DNA of 64,000 nt from assembly GCF_008642355.1 (NCBI RefSeq), contig NZ_CP029193.1:6968001-7032000 (forward strand), read 5' to 3'. This DNA is from Streptomyces venezuelae (GTDB lineage Bacteria; Actinomycetota; Actinomycetes; Streptomycetales; Streptomycetaceae). The notes below the pieces were generated by a model. It made no database searches, was not told where the DNA came from, and saw only the letters and a program-made list of their open reading frames with translations. The translations under genes and the position numbers were made by a program. Positions 6,709-15,096 of this stretch are shown here, one piece after another. How positions within the stretch are numbered: the stretch's first letter is position 1; each line of letters begins with the position of its first letter.

Positions 6709-8080
6709 CCAGCAGACCCGGGTGATGGAGCAGGAGCAGGAGCAGGAGCAGGAGTCCGACGACACCGTGGACGCGCTGGCGCTCGACGAGGTCGTCACGT
6801 TCACCTCCGGGCTCATCCGCATCGACACCACCAACCGTGGCGGCGGCGACTGCCGCGAGCGGCCCGCCGCCGAGTACGCGGCAGAGCGCCTCGCCGACGC
6901 GGGCCTCGAACCCCTGCTCCTGGAGCGCACCCCGGGCCGCACCAACGTCGTCGCCCGCATCGAGGGCACGGATCCGGCCGCCGACGCCCTCCTCGTCCAC
7001 GGGCACCTCGACGTCGTGCCCGCCGAGGCCGCCGACTGGAGCGTCGACCCGTTCTCCGGCGAGATCCGCGACGGCGTCGTCTGGGGCCGCGGCGCCATCG
7101 ACATGAAGAACATGGACGCGATGATCCTGTCCGTGGTCCGGCGGTGGGCCCGCGCGGGGGTGCGGCCCCGGCGCGACCTCGTGATCGCCTTCACCGCCGA
7201 CGAGGAGGCCAGCGCCGAGGACGGTTCGGGCTTCCTCACCGACCAGCACGCCGCGCTCTTCGAGGGCTGCACGGAAGGCATCAGCGAGTCGGGCGCCTTC
7301 ACCTTCCACGACGGCCGCGGCAACCAGATCTACCCCATCGCGGCGGGGGAGCGCGGCACCGGCTGGCTCAAGCTCACCGCGCGCGGCAAGGCGGGCCACG
7401 GCTCGAAGGTCAATCACGCCAACGCGGTCAGCAGGCTGGCCGGCGCCATCGCCCGCATCGGCGAGCACCGCTGGCCGGTCCGGCTCACCCCTACCGTGCG
7501 CGCCTCCCTCGTCGAGCTGGCCGCGCTCTACGGCCTGGAGACCGACCCCGACGCGCCGGGCTACGACGTGGACGCCTTCATGGAGAAGCTCGGCCCGACC
7601 GCCGACCTCGTCGCGCCGACCGTCCGCAACAGCGCCAATCCGACGATGCTGCAGTCGGGTTACAAGGTCAATGTGATCCCTGGGGAGGCAGTGGCGTACG
7701 TGGACGGCCGCTTTCTGCCGGGCGGAGAGGAAGAGTTCCAACGAACGCTTGACCGGCTCACGGGGCCTGACGTCGACTGGGAGTTCCACCACCGCGAGGT
7801 GGCGCTGCAGGCGCCGGTCGACTCGCCGACGTACGCGCGCATGCGGGCGGCCGTCGAGGAGTTCGCGCCGGAGGGCCACGTCGTGCCGTACTGCATGTCG
7901 GGCGGCACGGACGCCAAGCAGTTCTCGCGGCTGGGCATCACCGGCTACGGCTTCTCGCCGCTGAGGACACCGGAGGGCTTCGACTACCAGGCGCTCTTCC
8001 ACGGAGTCGACGAGTGCGTCCCGGTCGACGCGCTGCACTTCGGCGTCCGAGTCCTCGACCGCTTTCTGCGTACGGCCTAG
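6701..8080 (+). CDS. M20-family zinc metallopeptidase (dipeptidase-like)
   Basis: A 459-residue cytosolic M20/M25/M40 peptidase. The metal-site motif HGHLDVVP is at residues 100-107, GRGAIDMK near 133 supplies the bridging aspartate, and the catalytic TADEEAS glutamates lie near 168. A dimerisation domain occupies the middle. It probably cleaves small peptides released by its operon partners. GAGGAG at 6691-6696 fixes the ATG at 6701, inside the dppA gene. The N-terminus has a Gln-Glu hexanucleotide repeat tract (residues 9-18) not expected in the family and probably unstructured. Confidence 0.9.
   Translation: MASQQTRVMEQEQEQEQESDDTVDALALDEVVTFTSGLIRIDTTNRGGGDCRERPAAEYAAERLADAGLEPLLLERTPGRTNVVARIEGTDPAADALLVHGHLDVVPAEAADWSVDPFSGEIRDGVVWGRGAIDMKNMDAMILSVVRRWARAGVRPRRDLVIAFTADEEASAEDGSGFLTDQHAALFEGCTEGISESGAFTFHDGRGNQIYPIAAGERGTGWLKLTARGKAGHGSKVNHANAVSRLAGAIARIGEHRWPVRLTPTVRASLVELAALYGLETDPDAPGYDVDAFMEKLGPTADLVAPTVRNSANPTMLQSGYKVNVIPGEAVAYVDGRFLPGGEEEFQRTLDRLTGPDVDWEFHHREVALQAPVDSPTYARMRAAVEEFAPEGHVVPYCMSGGTDAKQFSRLGITGYGFSPLRTPEGFDYQALFHGVDECVPVDALHFGVRVLDRFLRTA
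6728..6754 (+). repeat. In-frame GAGCAG microsatellite
   Basis: GAGCAG repeats four times plus a final GAG, encoding alternating Glu-Gln at the start of the M20 peptidase. The unit is six bases, so changes in copy number would alter tail length without shifting frame. Confidence 0.9.
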
Positions 8081-8103
8081 CAACAATGGGGGAAGAGAAG
8101 GAC

Positions 8104-10095
8104 ATGATGCAGACCCTGGCGTACGGATCATGGCCGTCGCCGATCGACGCCGAGCTCGCCGCGACCCACGACGGCGCACCCGGGTTCGTGGGCTTCGTCG
8201 GCGCCGAGACCTGGTGGACCGCGCCGCGCCCCACCGAGGCGGGCCGGCGCGCGCTGGTGCGGCGCCTGCCCGACGGCGAGGAGCGCACGGTGCTGCCCGC
8301 ACCGTGGAACGTGCGCAGCCGCGTCGTCGAGTACGGCGGCCGTCCCTGGGCCGGGGCCGAGTGCCCCGAGGGTCCGCTCGTGGTCTTCGTCGACTTCGCC
8401 GACCAGCGCCTGTACGCGTACGAGCCGGACACCCCCGGCGCCGAACCGAGACCCCTGACCCCGGTCTCCGGCATCGGCGGCGGTCTGCGCTGGGTCGACC
8501 CCGTCCTCCGCCTGGACCGGGGCGAGGTCTGGTGCGTCCTCGAGGAGTTCACCGGTGAGGCGCCGACCGACGTGCGGCGCGTCATCGCCGCGGTGCCGCT
8601 CGACGGAACGGCGGCGGAGGACCGGAACGCGGTGCGTGAACTGTCCGACGGCAGGCACCGTTTCGTCACGGGCCCGCGCCTCTCGCCCGACGGCGCGCAC
8701 GCCGCCTGGATCGGCTGGGACCACCCGCGCATGCCGTGGGACGGCACGGAGCTGACGCTCGCCGAGGTGCGCGACGACGGCACGTTCGGCGCGGCCCGCA
8801 CGGTCGCGGGCGGTCCCGAGGAGTCGGTGGCGCAGGTCGAGTGGGCCCACGACGGGCGGCTCCTGTTCTCCAGCGACCGCACGGGCTGGTGGAACCTGTA
8901 CCGGGTGGACCCGCGCCGCGACACCACCGGCGCCGAGCCGCTCTGTCCGCGCCAGGAGGAGTTCGCCGGACCGCTCTGGCAGGTCGGCTGGAACTGGTTC
9001 GCGCCGCTGGAGAGCGGACTGATCGCCGTCGTGCACGGCAAGGGCGCCACCGCCCTCGGGATACTCGACCCCGAGACGGGCGAGGTCGTCGACGCCGCGG
9101 GCCCCTGGACGGAGTGGGCCTCGACGGTCGCCGCGCACGGATCGCGCGTCACCGGCGTCGCCGCGAGCCCCCGCAGCGCGTACGAAGTCGTGGAGCTCGA
9201 CACCTGCACCGGCCGCGCCCGCGTCGTCGGCGCCGCCCACGACGACCCGGTGGACCCCGCGTACTACCCGGAACCGCACATCCGCACCTTCTACGGCCCC
9301 GCAGGACGCGAGATCCACGCGCACGTCTACCCGCCGCACCACCCCGGCCACATCGCACCCGACGACGAACTGCCGCCCTACGTGGTGTGGGCGCACGGCG
9401 GCCCCACCGGCCGCGCCCCTCTCGTGCTCGATCTGGCCATCGCCTACTTCACCTCGCGCGGCATCGGCGTCGCCGAGGTCAACTACAGCGGCTCCACCGG
9501 GTACGGCCGCGCTTACCGCAACCGGCTCCGCGAGCAGTGGGGCATCGCCGACGTCGACGACTGCGCCGCCGTCGCCCTCGCCCTGGCCGACGAGGGCACC
9601 GCCGACCGCGCCCGGCTCGCCGTCCGCGGCGGCAGCGCCGGCGGCTGGACCACGGCCGCCTCCCTGACCTGCACGGACGTCTACGCCTGCGGGACGATCA
9701 GCTATCCGGTCCTCGATCTCGCCGCGTTCGCGTCGGGGGAGACCCACGACCTGGAATCCCAGTACCTGGAATCCCTCGTGGGGCCGCTCGACACCGAGCC
9801 GGGCCGGTACGCGGAACGCTCACCGGCCCGCCACGCCGAACTGATCACCGCGCCGTTCCTGCTCCTCCAGGGCCTCGACGACGTCATCTGCCCGCCCGCC
9901 CAGTCCGAGCGGTTCCTCGCGAGGATGGAGGGGCGCGGCGTACCGCACGCCTACATCGCCTTCGAGGGTGAAGGGCACGGGTTCCGCCGCGCCGACACGA
10001 TGGTCCGCGCCCTGGAGGCCGAACTCTCCCTGTACGCGCAGGTGTTCAGGATCGACCTCGCGGGACGCGTCCCCACCCTGGAGCTCACCAAGTGA
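8104..10095 (+). CDS. S9-family prolyl oligopeptidase / acylaminoacyl-peptidase
   Basis: A 663-residue serine peptidase with an N-terminal beta-propeller (about residues 1-390) and a C-terminal alpha/beta-hydrolase domain. The catalytic residues are S511 in RGGSAGGW, an aspartate at 592-593 in GLDDV, and H625 in GHGF. It lacks a signal peptide, so it trims short peptides in the cytosol. Several in-frame ATGs exist at 8086, 8104 and 8107. The purine-rich GGGGGAAGAGAAGG just before 8104 favours that one. It overlaps the following S66 gene (GTGA). Confidence 0.9.
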   Translation: MMQTLAYGSWPSPIDAELAATHDGAPGFVGFVGAETWWTAPRPTEAGRRALVRRLPDGEERTVLPAPWNVRSRVVEYGGRPWAGAECPEGPLVVFVDFADQRLYAYEPDTPGAEPRPLTPVSGIGGGLRWVDPVLRLDRGEVWCVLEEFTGEAPTDVRRVIAAVPLDGTAAEDRNAVRELSDGRHRFVTGPRLSPDGAHAAWIGWDHPRMPWDGTELTLAEVRDDGTFGAARTVAGGPEESVAQVEWAHDGRLLFSSDRTGWWNLYRVDPRRDTTGAEPLCPRQEEFAGPLWQVGWNWFAPLESGLIAVVHGKGATALGILDPETGEVVDAAGPWTEWASTVAAHGSRVTGVAASPRSAYEVVELDTCTGRARVVGAAHDDPVDPAYYPEPHIRTFYGPAGREIHAHVYPPHHPGHIAPDDELPPYVVWAHGGPTGRAPLVLDLAIAYFTSRGIGVAEVNYSGSTGYGRAYRNRLREQWGIADVDDCAAVALALADEGTADRARLAVRGGSAGGWTTAASLTCTDVYACGTISYPVLDLAAFASGETHDLESQYLESLVGPLDTEPGRYAERSPARHAELITAPFLLLQGLDDVICPPAQSERFLARMEGRGVPHAYIAFEGEGHGFRRADTMVRALEAELSLYAQVFRIDLAGRVPTLELTK

Positions 10096-11036
10096 GACCG
10101 CTCATACGTCCCGCGCGCCTCACGCCGGGTGCGCGGGTCGCCGTCGTCGCGCCGAGCGGCCCCGTCCCCGACGACCGTCTCGAAGCGGGCCTGGACATCC
10201 TGCGCGGCTGGGACCTGGACCCCGTCGTCGCACCCCATGTCCGGTGCCGCCACCCGGAGTTCGGCTACCTCGCGGCGGCGGACGCAGACCGCGCCCGCGA
10301 CCTGGCACAGGCGTGGTGCGACCCGTCCGTGGCCGCCGTGTTCTGCGCGCGCGGCGGATACGGTGTCCAGCGCATGGTGGACCTCGTCGACTGGCGGGCG
10401 ATGCGGCGCGCGACCGAAGCGGTCGGGCCCAAGGTGTTCCTCGGCTACAGCGACATCACCGCCCTGCACGAGGCGTTCGCCACCCGCCTCGGCGTCGCCA
10501 CCCTGCACGGGCCGATGACCGCCACCGTCGACTTCCTCAAGAACGCGCGGGCACAGGAACATCTGCGCACCACGCTCTTCGCGCCCGAGGAGACCCGCGT
10601 CATCCGGGCCGGCTCCCCGCACGCGGCGGCCCTCGTCGGCGGCCGCGCCAGGGGCGTCACGCTCGGCGGCTGCGTGTCGCTGCTCGCCGCCGACCTCGGC
10701 ACGCCCACGGCACGGACATCCGCCCGCGGCGGCCTGCTGTGCGTCGAGGACATCGGCGAGGAGCCGTACCGCATGGACCGTATCCTCACCCAACTCCTGC
10801 GCTCCGGCTGGCTCGACGGGGTGGCGGGGATCGTGCTCGGATCGTGGGAGGAGTGCGGGGACCGTGCGGAGCTGCGGGTGCTCTTCGCGGACCGGCTCGG
10901 CGGGCTCGGCGTGCCGGTGGCGGAGGAGTTCGGGTTCGGGCACTGCGACGGGGCGCTGACGGTGCCGTTCGGGGTGGCGGGCGAACTCGACGCGGACGCC
11001 GGGACGTTGACGCTGGACGTGCCGGCGCTCGTCTGA
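10092..11036 (+). CDS. LD-carboxypeptidase, S66 family
   Basis: A 314-residue cytosolic muramoyl-tetrapeptide LD-carboxypeptidase family member (LdcA/MccF type), which cuts between an L- and a D-amino acid. The nucleophile is S120 in GYSDITAL; RGGYGVQRM and the later VEDIGEEPYRMDR segment are family hallmarks. The start is GTG 10092, overlapping the S9 stop. Together with the D-aminopeptidase, M20 and S9 enzymes it completes an operon able to dismantle mixed L/D peptides such as peptidoglycan stems. That substrate is inference. Confidence 0.9.
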   Translation: MRPLIRPARLTPGARVAVVAPSGPVPDDRLEAGLDILRGWDLDPVVAPHVRCRHPEFGYLAAADADRARDLAQAWCDPSVAAVFCARGGYGVQRMVDLVDWRAMRRATEAVGPKVFLGYSDITALHEAFATRLGVATLHGPMTATVDFLKNARAQEHLRTTLFAPEETRVIRAGSPHAAALVGGRARGVTLGGCVSLLAADLGTPTARTSARGGLLCVEDIGEEPYRMDRILTQLLRSGWLDGVAGIVLGSWEECGDRAELRVLFADRLGGLGVPVAEEFGFGHCDGALTVPFGVAGELDADAGTLTLDVPALV

Positions 11037-11090
11037 CCCGCCCCCGAAGGCTTTCCTCGCCTTCCGTCACAGCATGCCCCCGGCCGGTAC

Positions 11091-11104
11091 CTACCGGTCG
11101 GTAG
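11091..11104. promoter_or_regulatory. Palindrome resembling a TetR-family operator
   Basis: CTACCGGTCGGTAG has 6-bp arms around GT and is flanked by further CCGG-rich symmetry. Such CCG/CGG palindromes often bind TetR-family repressors in actinobacteria. It lies 179 bp before the small LapA-type membrane gene, in a 246-bp gap that otherwise shows nothing clear. Confidence 0.3.
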
Positions 11105-11282
11105 TAGCCGGTCGTCGGCCGTCCTCGGCGTGGAGGTCCCCTCGTCTCGGTAACCCACCGGGCGTCACCCGTACGGCCCACCGACCCACCCCGGAGGCAC
11201 CTCCACCGCGCGCTCAGCCTCCCGGCTGCCCATGCTGGGGCGCGGGGGAGACCGGCGCACCTCCGACGGAAGGGTCCACAGC

Positions 11283-11528
11283 ATGAGCCCCAACACCTCC
11301 ACGGGCGGCTCCCAGGGCGGCGGCCCGGGCGGCGGGCTGATGACACCCGGCAGGGTGGCCGTCGCCGCGGTCGTCGTCCTCACCCTCGTCTTCATCTTCG
11401 AGAACACCCGCAGCACCAAGATCCGGCTGCTCATCCCCGAGGTGACCGTCCCGCTCTGGATGGCCCTGCTCGGCACGGGCCTGATCGGCGCCCTGTGCGG
11501 GGCCTACTTCATGCGACGGAGGCGGTAG
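11283..11528 (+). CDS. Small LapA-domain membrane protein
   Basis: An 81-residue protein. A Gly/Ser-rich N-terminus is followed by two transmembrane helices (about residues 22-40 and 58-75), with the LapA/DUF1049 pattern VVVLTLVFIFENTRSTKIRL between them, and it ends in a basic ARG cluster (MRRRR). LapA-type proteins are small inner-membrane proteins of uncertain role, in some bacteria linked to lipopolysaccharide assembly. No specific function can be assigned in a Gram-positive. GGAAGGG precedes the ATG. Confidence 0.75.
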   Translation: MSPNTSTGGSQGGGPGGGLMTPGRVAVAAVVVLTLVFIFENTRSTKIRLLIPEVTVPLWMALLGTGLIGALCGAYFMRRRR

Positions 11529-11555
11529 GGCGCGCTTCCCGGATAGCGTGGCCGG

Positions 11556-12119
11556 ATGTCCGCATCACGCCCCTTTCTCGCCGAAGGCCCCAGCGTGGGC
11601 ATACGCCCCCTCGCCCTCGCGGACGGTGCCGAGTTCACCGCACGGGCGGACCAGAGCCGCGAGCTGCACCGGCCCTGGCTCTTCCCGCCACGCACCGACG
11701 ACGCCTTCCGCGCCTACGCGGGGACGGTCATCGAGGACCCCGCCAAAGCGGGGTTCGTCGTCTGCGACCGGGACGGCGGTTCCGTCGCCGGATTCATCAA
11801 CATCAACAACATCGTCCGCGGGGGCTTCCGCAGCGGCGCCCTCGGCTACGGCGCCTTCGCGCACGCCGCCGGGCGCGGCCTCATGAGCGAGGGCCTCGGA
11901 CTTGTCCTCACGTACGCCTTCGAGGAACTCGGCCTGCACCGTCTGGAAGCCAACATCCAGCCCGGCAACGCGGCGTCGATCGCGCTGGTCCGCCGCGCAG
12001 GTTTCCGGCTGGAGGGCTTCTCGCCGGACTTCCTCTTCATCGACGGGGCCTGGCGCGACCACGAACGATGGGCGATCACCGCCGACATGTGGCCAACTCG
12101 GCCCCGCCCCGCCGCCTGA
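11556..12119 (+). CDS. GNAT-family N-acetyltransferase (RimJ/RimL type)
   Basis: A 187-residue acetyl-CoA-dependent acetyltransferase. The pyrophosphate-binding loop lies around YGAFAHAAGRGLMSEG. The C-terminal motif ANIQPGNAASIALVRRAGF is the signature of RimJ/RimL ribosomal-protein alanine acetyltransferases and their antibiotic- or peptide-modifying relatives. Substrate unknown. Start ATG 11556, with no clear Shine-Dalgarno and a TAGCGT element 8 nt before it, so the transcript could be leaderless. Confidence 0.88.
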   Translation: MSASRPFLAEGPSVGIRPLALADGAEFTARADQSRELHRPWLFPPRTDDAFRAYAGTVIEDPAKAGFVVCDRDGGSVAGFININNIVRGGFRSGALGYGAFAHAAGRGLMSEGLGLVLTYAFEELGLHRLEANIQPGNAASIALVRRAGFRLEGFSPDFLFIDGAWRDHERWAITADMWPTRPRPAA

Positions 12120-12170
12120 CGGGACCGGGAGTGTTGAAAGGGCCGACGTGCGTCGCACAGGATGGGCGCC

Positions 12171-13067
12171 ATGCGGAATATCGTGCTCGTCGACGCCCCC
12201 TCCAACCTGGGCCTGCGCCCGCCCGCCCCCGGCACCGTGCCCGGCTGCCACAAGCTGGCCGGTGCCCTGCGGGAGCGGGGCATCCTGCGGCGCCTCGGCG
12301 CCACCGAGGGCGGCGTGGTCGTGCCGCCCCGCTACGACCGCGGTGACTGGCAGGAAGGCGACGGCGTCTTCAACGCCGCCGCCATCGCCTCCTACACCCG
12401 CAAGCTCGCCGACCGCATCGAACACCACGTGCGCGCCGAGGACTTCGTTGTCGTCCTCGGCGGCGACTGCTCGATCCAGCTGGGCGCAGCGCTCGCCCTG
12501 CGCCGCATCGGGCGGTACGGCATCGCCTCCATCGACGGCTCCGCCGACTTCCGGCACCCGGGCAACTCCGACCGCATCGGTGCCGCGGGCGGCGAGGAAC
12601 TCGCCCTGGCCACCGGCCGCGGCCAGGAGGACCTCACGAACCTCGAAGGGCTGCGGCCCTACGTCCGCGACGAGGACGTCTGCATTTTCGGCCTCAGGGA
12701 CGGCGACGAGGACCGTGAGGAGTTCACCGCGCTGAAGATCGCCAACGCGACCGTCGGCGAGCTGCGCAAGTGGGGCGAGGAGAACATCGCCCGCGCCGTC
12801 GCGCAGACGCTGGAGGAGCCCGAACTCGACGGGTTCTGGGTGCATCTGGACGCCGACGTCCTCGACCCGTCGGTGATGCCCGCCGTCGACAGCCCCGACC
12901 CCGGCGGCCTGTTCGCCGAGGAACTCCTCGCCCTGCTGCGGCCGTTCGTCCGCTCGCCGCGCTGCGTCGGGCTCAACGTCACCATCTACGACCCCGACCT
13001 CGACCCCGACGGCAAGGCGGGCGACCTGCTCACCGACGTGATCGTGGAGGCCTTTGCACAATCCTGA
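12171..13067 (+). CDS. Arginase/ureohydrolase-fold protein with altered metal ligands
   Basis: A 298-residue member of the arginase/agmatinase/formiminoglutamase fold. The three metal motifs are recognisable but changed. GGDHS is GGDCS (C100 in place of His). DxHxD is DGSAD (residues 122-126), with serine where the second His belongs. The third motif HLDADVLDPSVMP keeps both aspartates, D227 and D229. Related actinobacterial proteins carry the Cys version, but the His-to-Ser change further weakens the binuclear manganese site. Substrate unknown. A second ATG lies 9 nt upstream; the start here is chosen from family-like MRNIVLVDAP. Confidence 0.8.
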   Translation: MRNIVLVDAPSNLGLRPPAPGTVPGCHKLAGALRERGILRRLGATEGGVVVPPRYDRGDWQEGDGVFNAAAIASYTRKLADRIEHHVRAEDFVVVLGGDCSIQLGAALALRRIGRYGIASIDGSADFRHPGNSDRIGAAGGEELALATGRGQEDLTNLEGLRPYVRDEDVCIFGLRDGDEDREEFTALKIANATVGELRKWGEENIARAVAQTLEEPELDGFWVHLDADVLDPSVMPAVDSPDPGGLFAEELLALLRPFVRSPRCVGLNVTIYDPDLDPDGKAGDLLTDVIVEAFAQS

Positions 13068-13107
13068 CCTGGGCGGCCCCTGGCCGACACCCCGCCGACC
13101 GTGTTCC

Positions 13108-15081
13108 ATGGTGATCGTGAAGACGACCGTGCGACGCGACGTACTGACCCTGCCCGCGGCGGCACCGGGGCCCGAGAACCCGCTGCCGCCGCTGCTGCCC
13201 CTGCGGAACGTGCACACCCTCGACGAGCGCGCCAAGGAAGGACTGCCGCGCGACATGGCACGGCAGCTCGGCTACGCACCGCTGAGCTCCCCGCTGCCCA
13301 CCCGGGTCCGCGACGCGTACGGGCGCGAACGCACCGACACGGCCGTCGACGTCATCGTCGTCGAGAACGACAAGCTGCGCGCCACCGTCCTGCCCGGGTA
13401 CGGCGGTCGCGTCCACTCCCTCCTGCACAAGCCGACGGGACGTGAACTGCTGTACCGGAACCCGGTGCTGCAGCCCGCCGCCTTCGCGCTCAACGGCGCC
13501 TGGACCTCCGGCGGCATCGAGTGGAACATCGGCGCCACCGGCCACACCACCCTGTCCTGCGCCCCCGTGCACGCGGCCCGCGTACCGGCGCCCGACGGCG
13601 GCGAGATGCTGCGCCTGTGGGAGTGGGAGCGGCTGCGCGACGTGCCCTTCCAGGTGGACCTGTGGCTGCCCGAGGACTCCGACTTCCTGCACGTGGGTGT
13701 CCGCGTCCGCAACCCGCACGAGAAGCCCGTCCCCGTCTACTGGTGGTCGAACGTCGCGGTGCCCGACGACCGCAGGGTGCTCGTCCCCGCCGACGAGGCC
13801 TGGCACTTCGGGTACACGGGCACGCTGCGCAAGGTGCCGGTCCCCGTGTACGACGGCGCCGACCGGACGTACCCGCGGAACAGCGAGTACCCCGCCGACC
13901 AGTTCTACGACGTGCCGGACGGCGCACGCCGCTGGATGGCCGCGCTCGACGACGCGGGACACGGACTCGTCCAGACCTCCACCGACCTGCCGCGCGGCCG
14001 CAAGCTCTTCGTCTGGGGGACCGGCGCCGGCGGCCGGCGCTGGCAGGAGTGGCTCACCGAACCCGGCACGGGCGGCTACGCGGAGATCCAGTCGGGCCTC
14101 GCGCGAACGCAGCTGGAGCACGTACGCCTGGACGCGGAGGCCGAGTTCAGCTGGCTGGAGTCGTACGGTCCGCTGTCCGCGTCCGCCGACCGTGTGCACG
14201 GGGAGTGGGCGGGCGCGCGGGACGAGGTCGCGGCGCGGCTCGCCGACGCGCTGCCCCGCGAGGCCGTCGACGCGGCGTACGAGGCGTGGCTGCCCTCCGC
14301 CGACACCGAACCCGGCGAGACGCTCGCCACCGGTTCCGGCTGGGGCGCCCTCGAAGTCCTGCGCGCCGGACACAAGGTGCCGGGAACGCCCTTCGCCGAG
14401 TCGACGCTCGGCCCCGACCAGGCGCCGTGGCTGGAGCTGCTGCACACGGGTGCCGTGCCCGAGCCGCGCAAGGTCGTACCGCCCGGACCGACGCTCGTCG
14501 CACCGCACTGGCGGGACATGCTGGAGACGGCGCCCGCACGCCCGCTCGCCGAGTACCACCTGGGTGTCGCCCAATGGCACGCGGGCGACCGGGCGCAGGC
14601 CGTCCGCAGCTGGGAGCGGGGCCTCGAACTCGCCCCCTCCCGCTGGCCGTTGCTGCGCTGCCTCGCCGTCGCCGACCGGGCCGAGGGCAACACGGAGCGG
14701 GCCGCCGACCGGTACGCGGAGGCCTTCGACGACCTGTGCCAGGAGCGCCGCGACGACGGACCCGTGTGGACCGTCGCCACCGCCGCGCTCGGCCGCGAAG
14801 CCATCACCGCACTGCTCGCCGCGCACCGCACGGAAGCGGCCCGCGCGGTCTGGGACCGCCTGCACGAGGCGACCCGAGCCGAAGGCCGCTTCCGCCTCCT
14901 GGAGGCCCAACTCCTGTACGCGGAGGGCGACATGGAAGGCGTCCGTGCCGTCTTCGACTCCGGCTTCGAGGCGGCGGACCTCCGCGAGGGCGCGGAGACG
15001 CTGGGCGAGCTGTGGACGGCGGCGACGGGGGAGCCGGTACCGGAGCGGTACGACTTCCGGATGCGCCCGGCGGAGGGCTGA
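13108..15081 (+). CDS. DUF5107 protein with TPR-like C-terminus
   Basis: A protein of about 657 residues. The N-terminal half (residues 30-380) looks like the DUF5107 aldose-epimerase/galactose-mutarotase-like beta-sandwich: VIVVENDKLRATVLPGYGGR, GGIEWNIGATGH and YWWSNVAVP. The C-terminal half (about 490-640) is helical with TPR-like units such as LAEYHLGVAQWHAGD and RAADRYAEAFDDL. DUF5107 proteins are thought to act on or bind carbohydrate, but no reaction is established. The start at ATG 13108 is preferred over an upstream in-frame ATG at 13054, which overlaps the arginase-fold gene. It has no signal peptide and is probably cotranscribed with that gene. Confidence 0.75.
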   Translation: MVIVKTTVRRDVLTLPAAAPGPENPLPPLLPLRNVHTLDERAKEGLPRDMARQLGYAPLSSPLPTRVRDAYGRERTDTAVDVIVVENDKLRATVLPGYGGRVHSLLHKPTGRELLYRNPVLQPAAFALNGAWTSGGIEWNIGATGHTTLSCAPVHAARVPAPDGGEMLRLWEWERLRDVPFQVDLWLPEDSDFLHVGVRVRNPHEKPVPVYWWSNVAVPDDRRVLVPADEAWHFGYTGTLRKVPVPVYDGADRTYPRNSEYPADQFYDVPDGARRWMAALDDAGHGLVQTSTDLPRGRKLFVWGTGAGGRRWQEWLTEPGTGGYAEIQSGLARTQLEHVRLDAEAEFSWLESYGPLSASADRVHGEWAGARDEVAARLADALPREAVDAAYEAWLPSADTEPGETLATGSGWGALEVLRAGHKVPGTPFAESTLGPDQAPWLELLHTGAVPEPRKVVPPGPTLVAPHWRDMLETAPARPLAEYHLGVAQWHAGDRAQAVRSWERGLELAPSRWPLLRCLAVADRAEGNTERAADRYAEAFDDLCQERRDDGPVWTVATAALGREAITALLAAHRTEAARAVWDRLHEATRAEGRFRLLEAQLLYAEGDMEGVRAVFDSGFEAADLREGAETLGELWTAATGEPVPERYDFRMRPAEG

Positions 15082-15096
15082 CGCGGGCCCGGCGGC

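Noticed and set aside
6728..6754. Phase-variable microsatellite
   Set aside because: Unit is six bases, so copy-number change keeps the frame and cannot switch the gene off.
8128..9747. Minus-strand open frame of about 539 codons opposite the S9 peptidase
   Set aside because: Low-complexity, no start context; shadow of a GC-rich gene.
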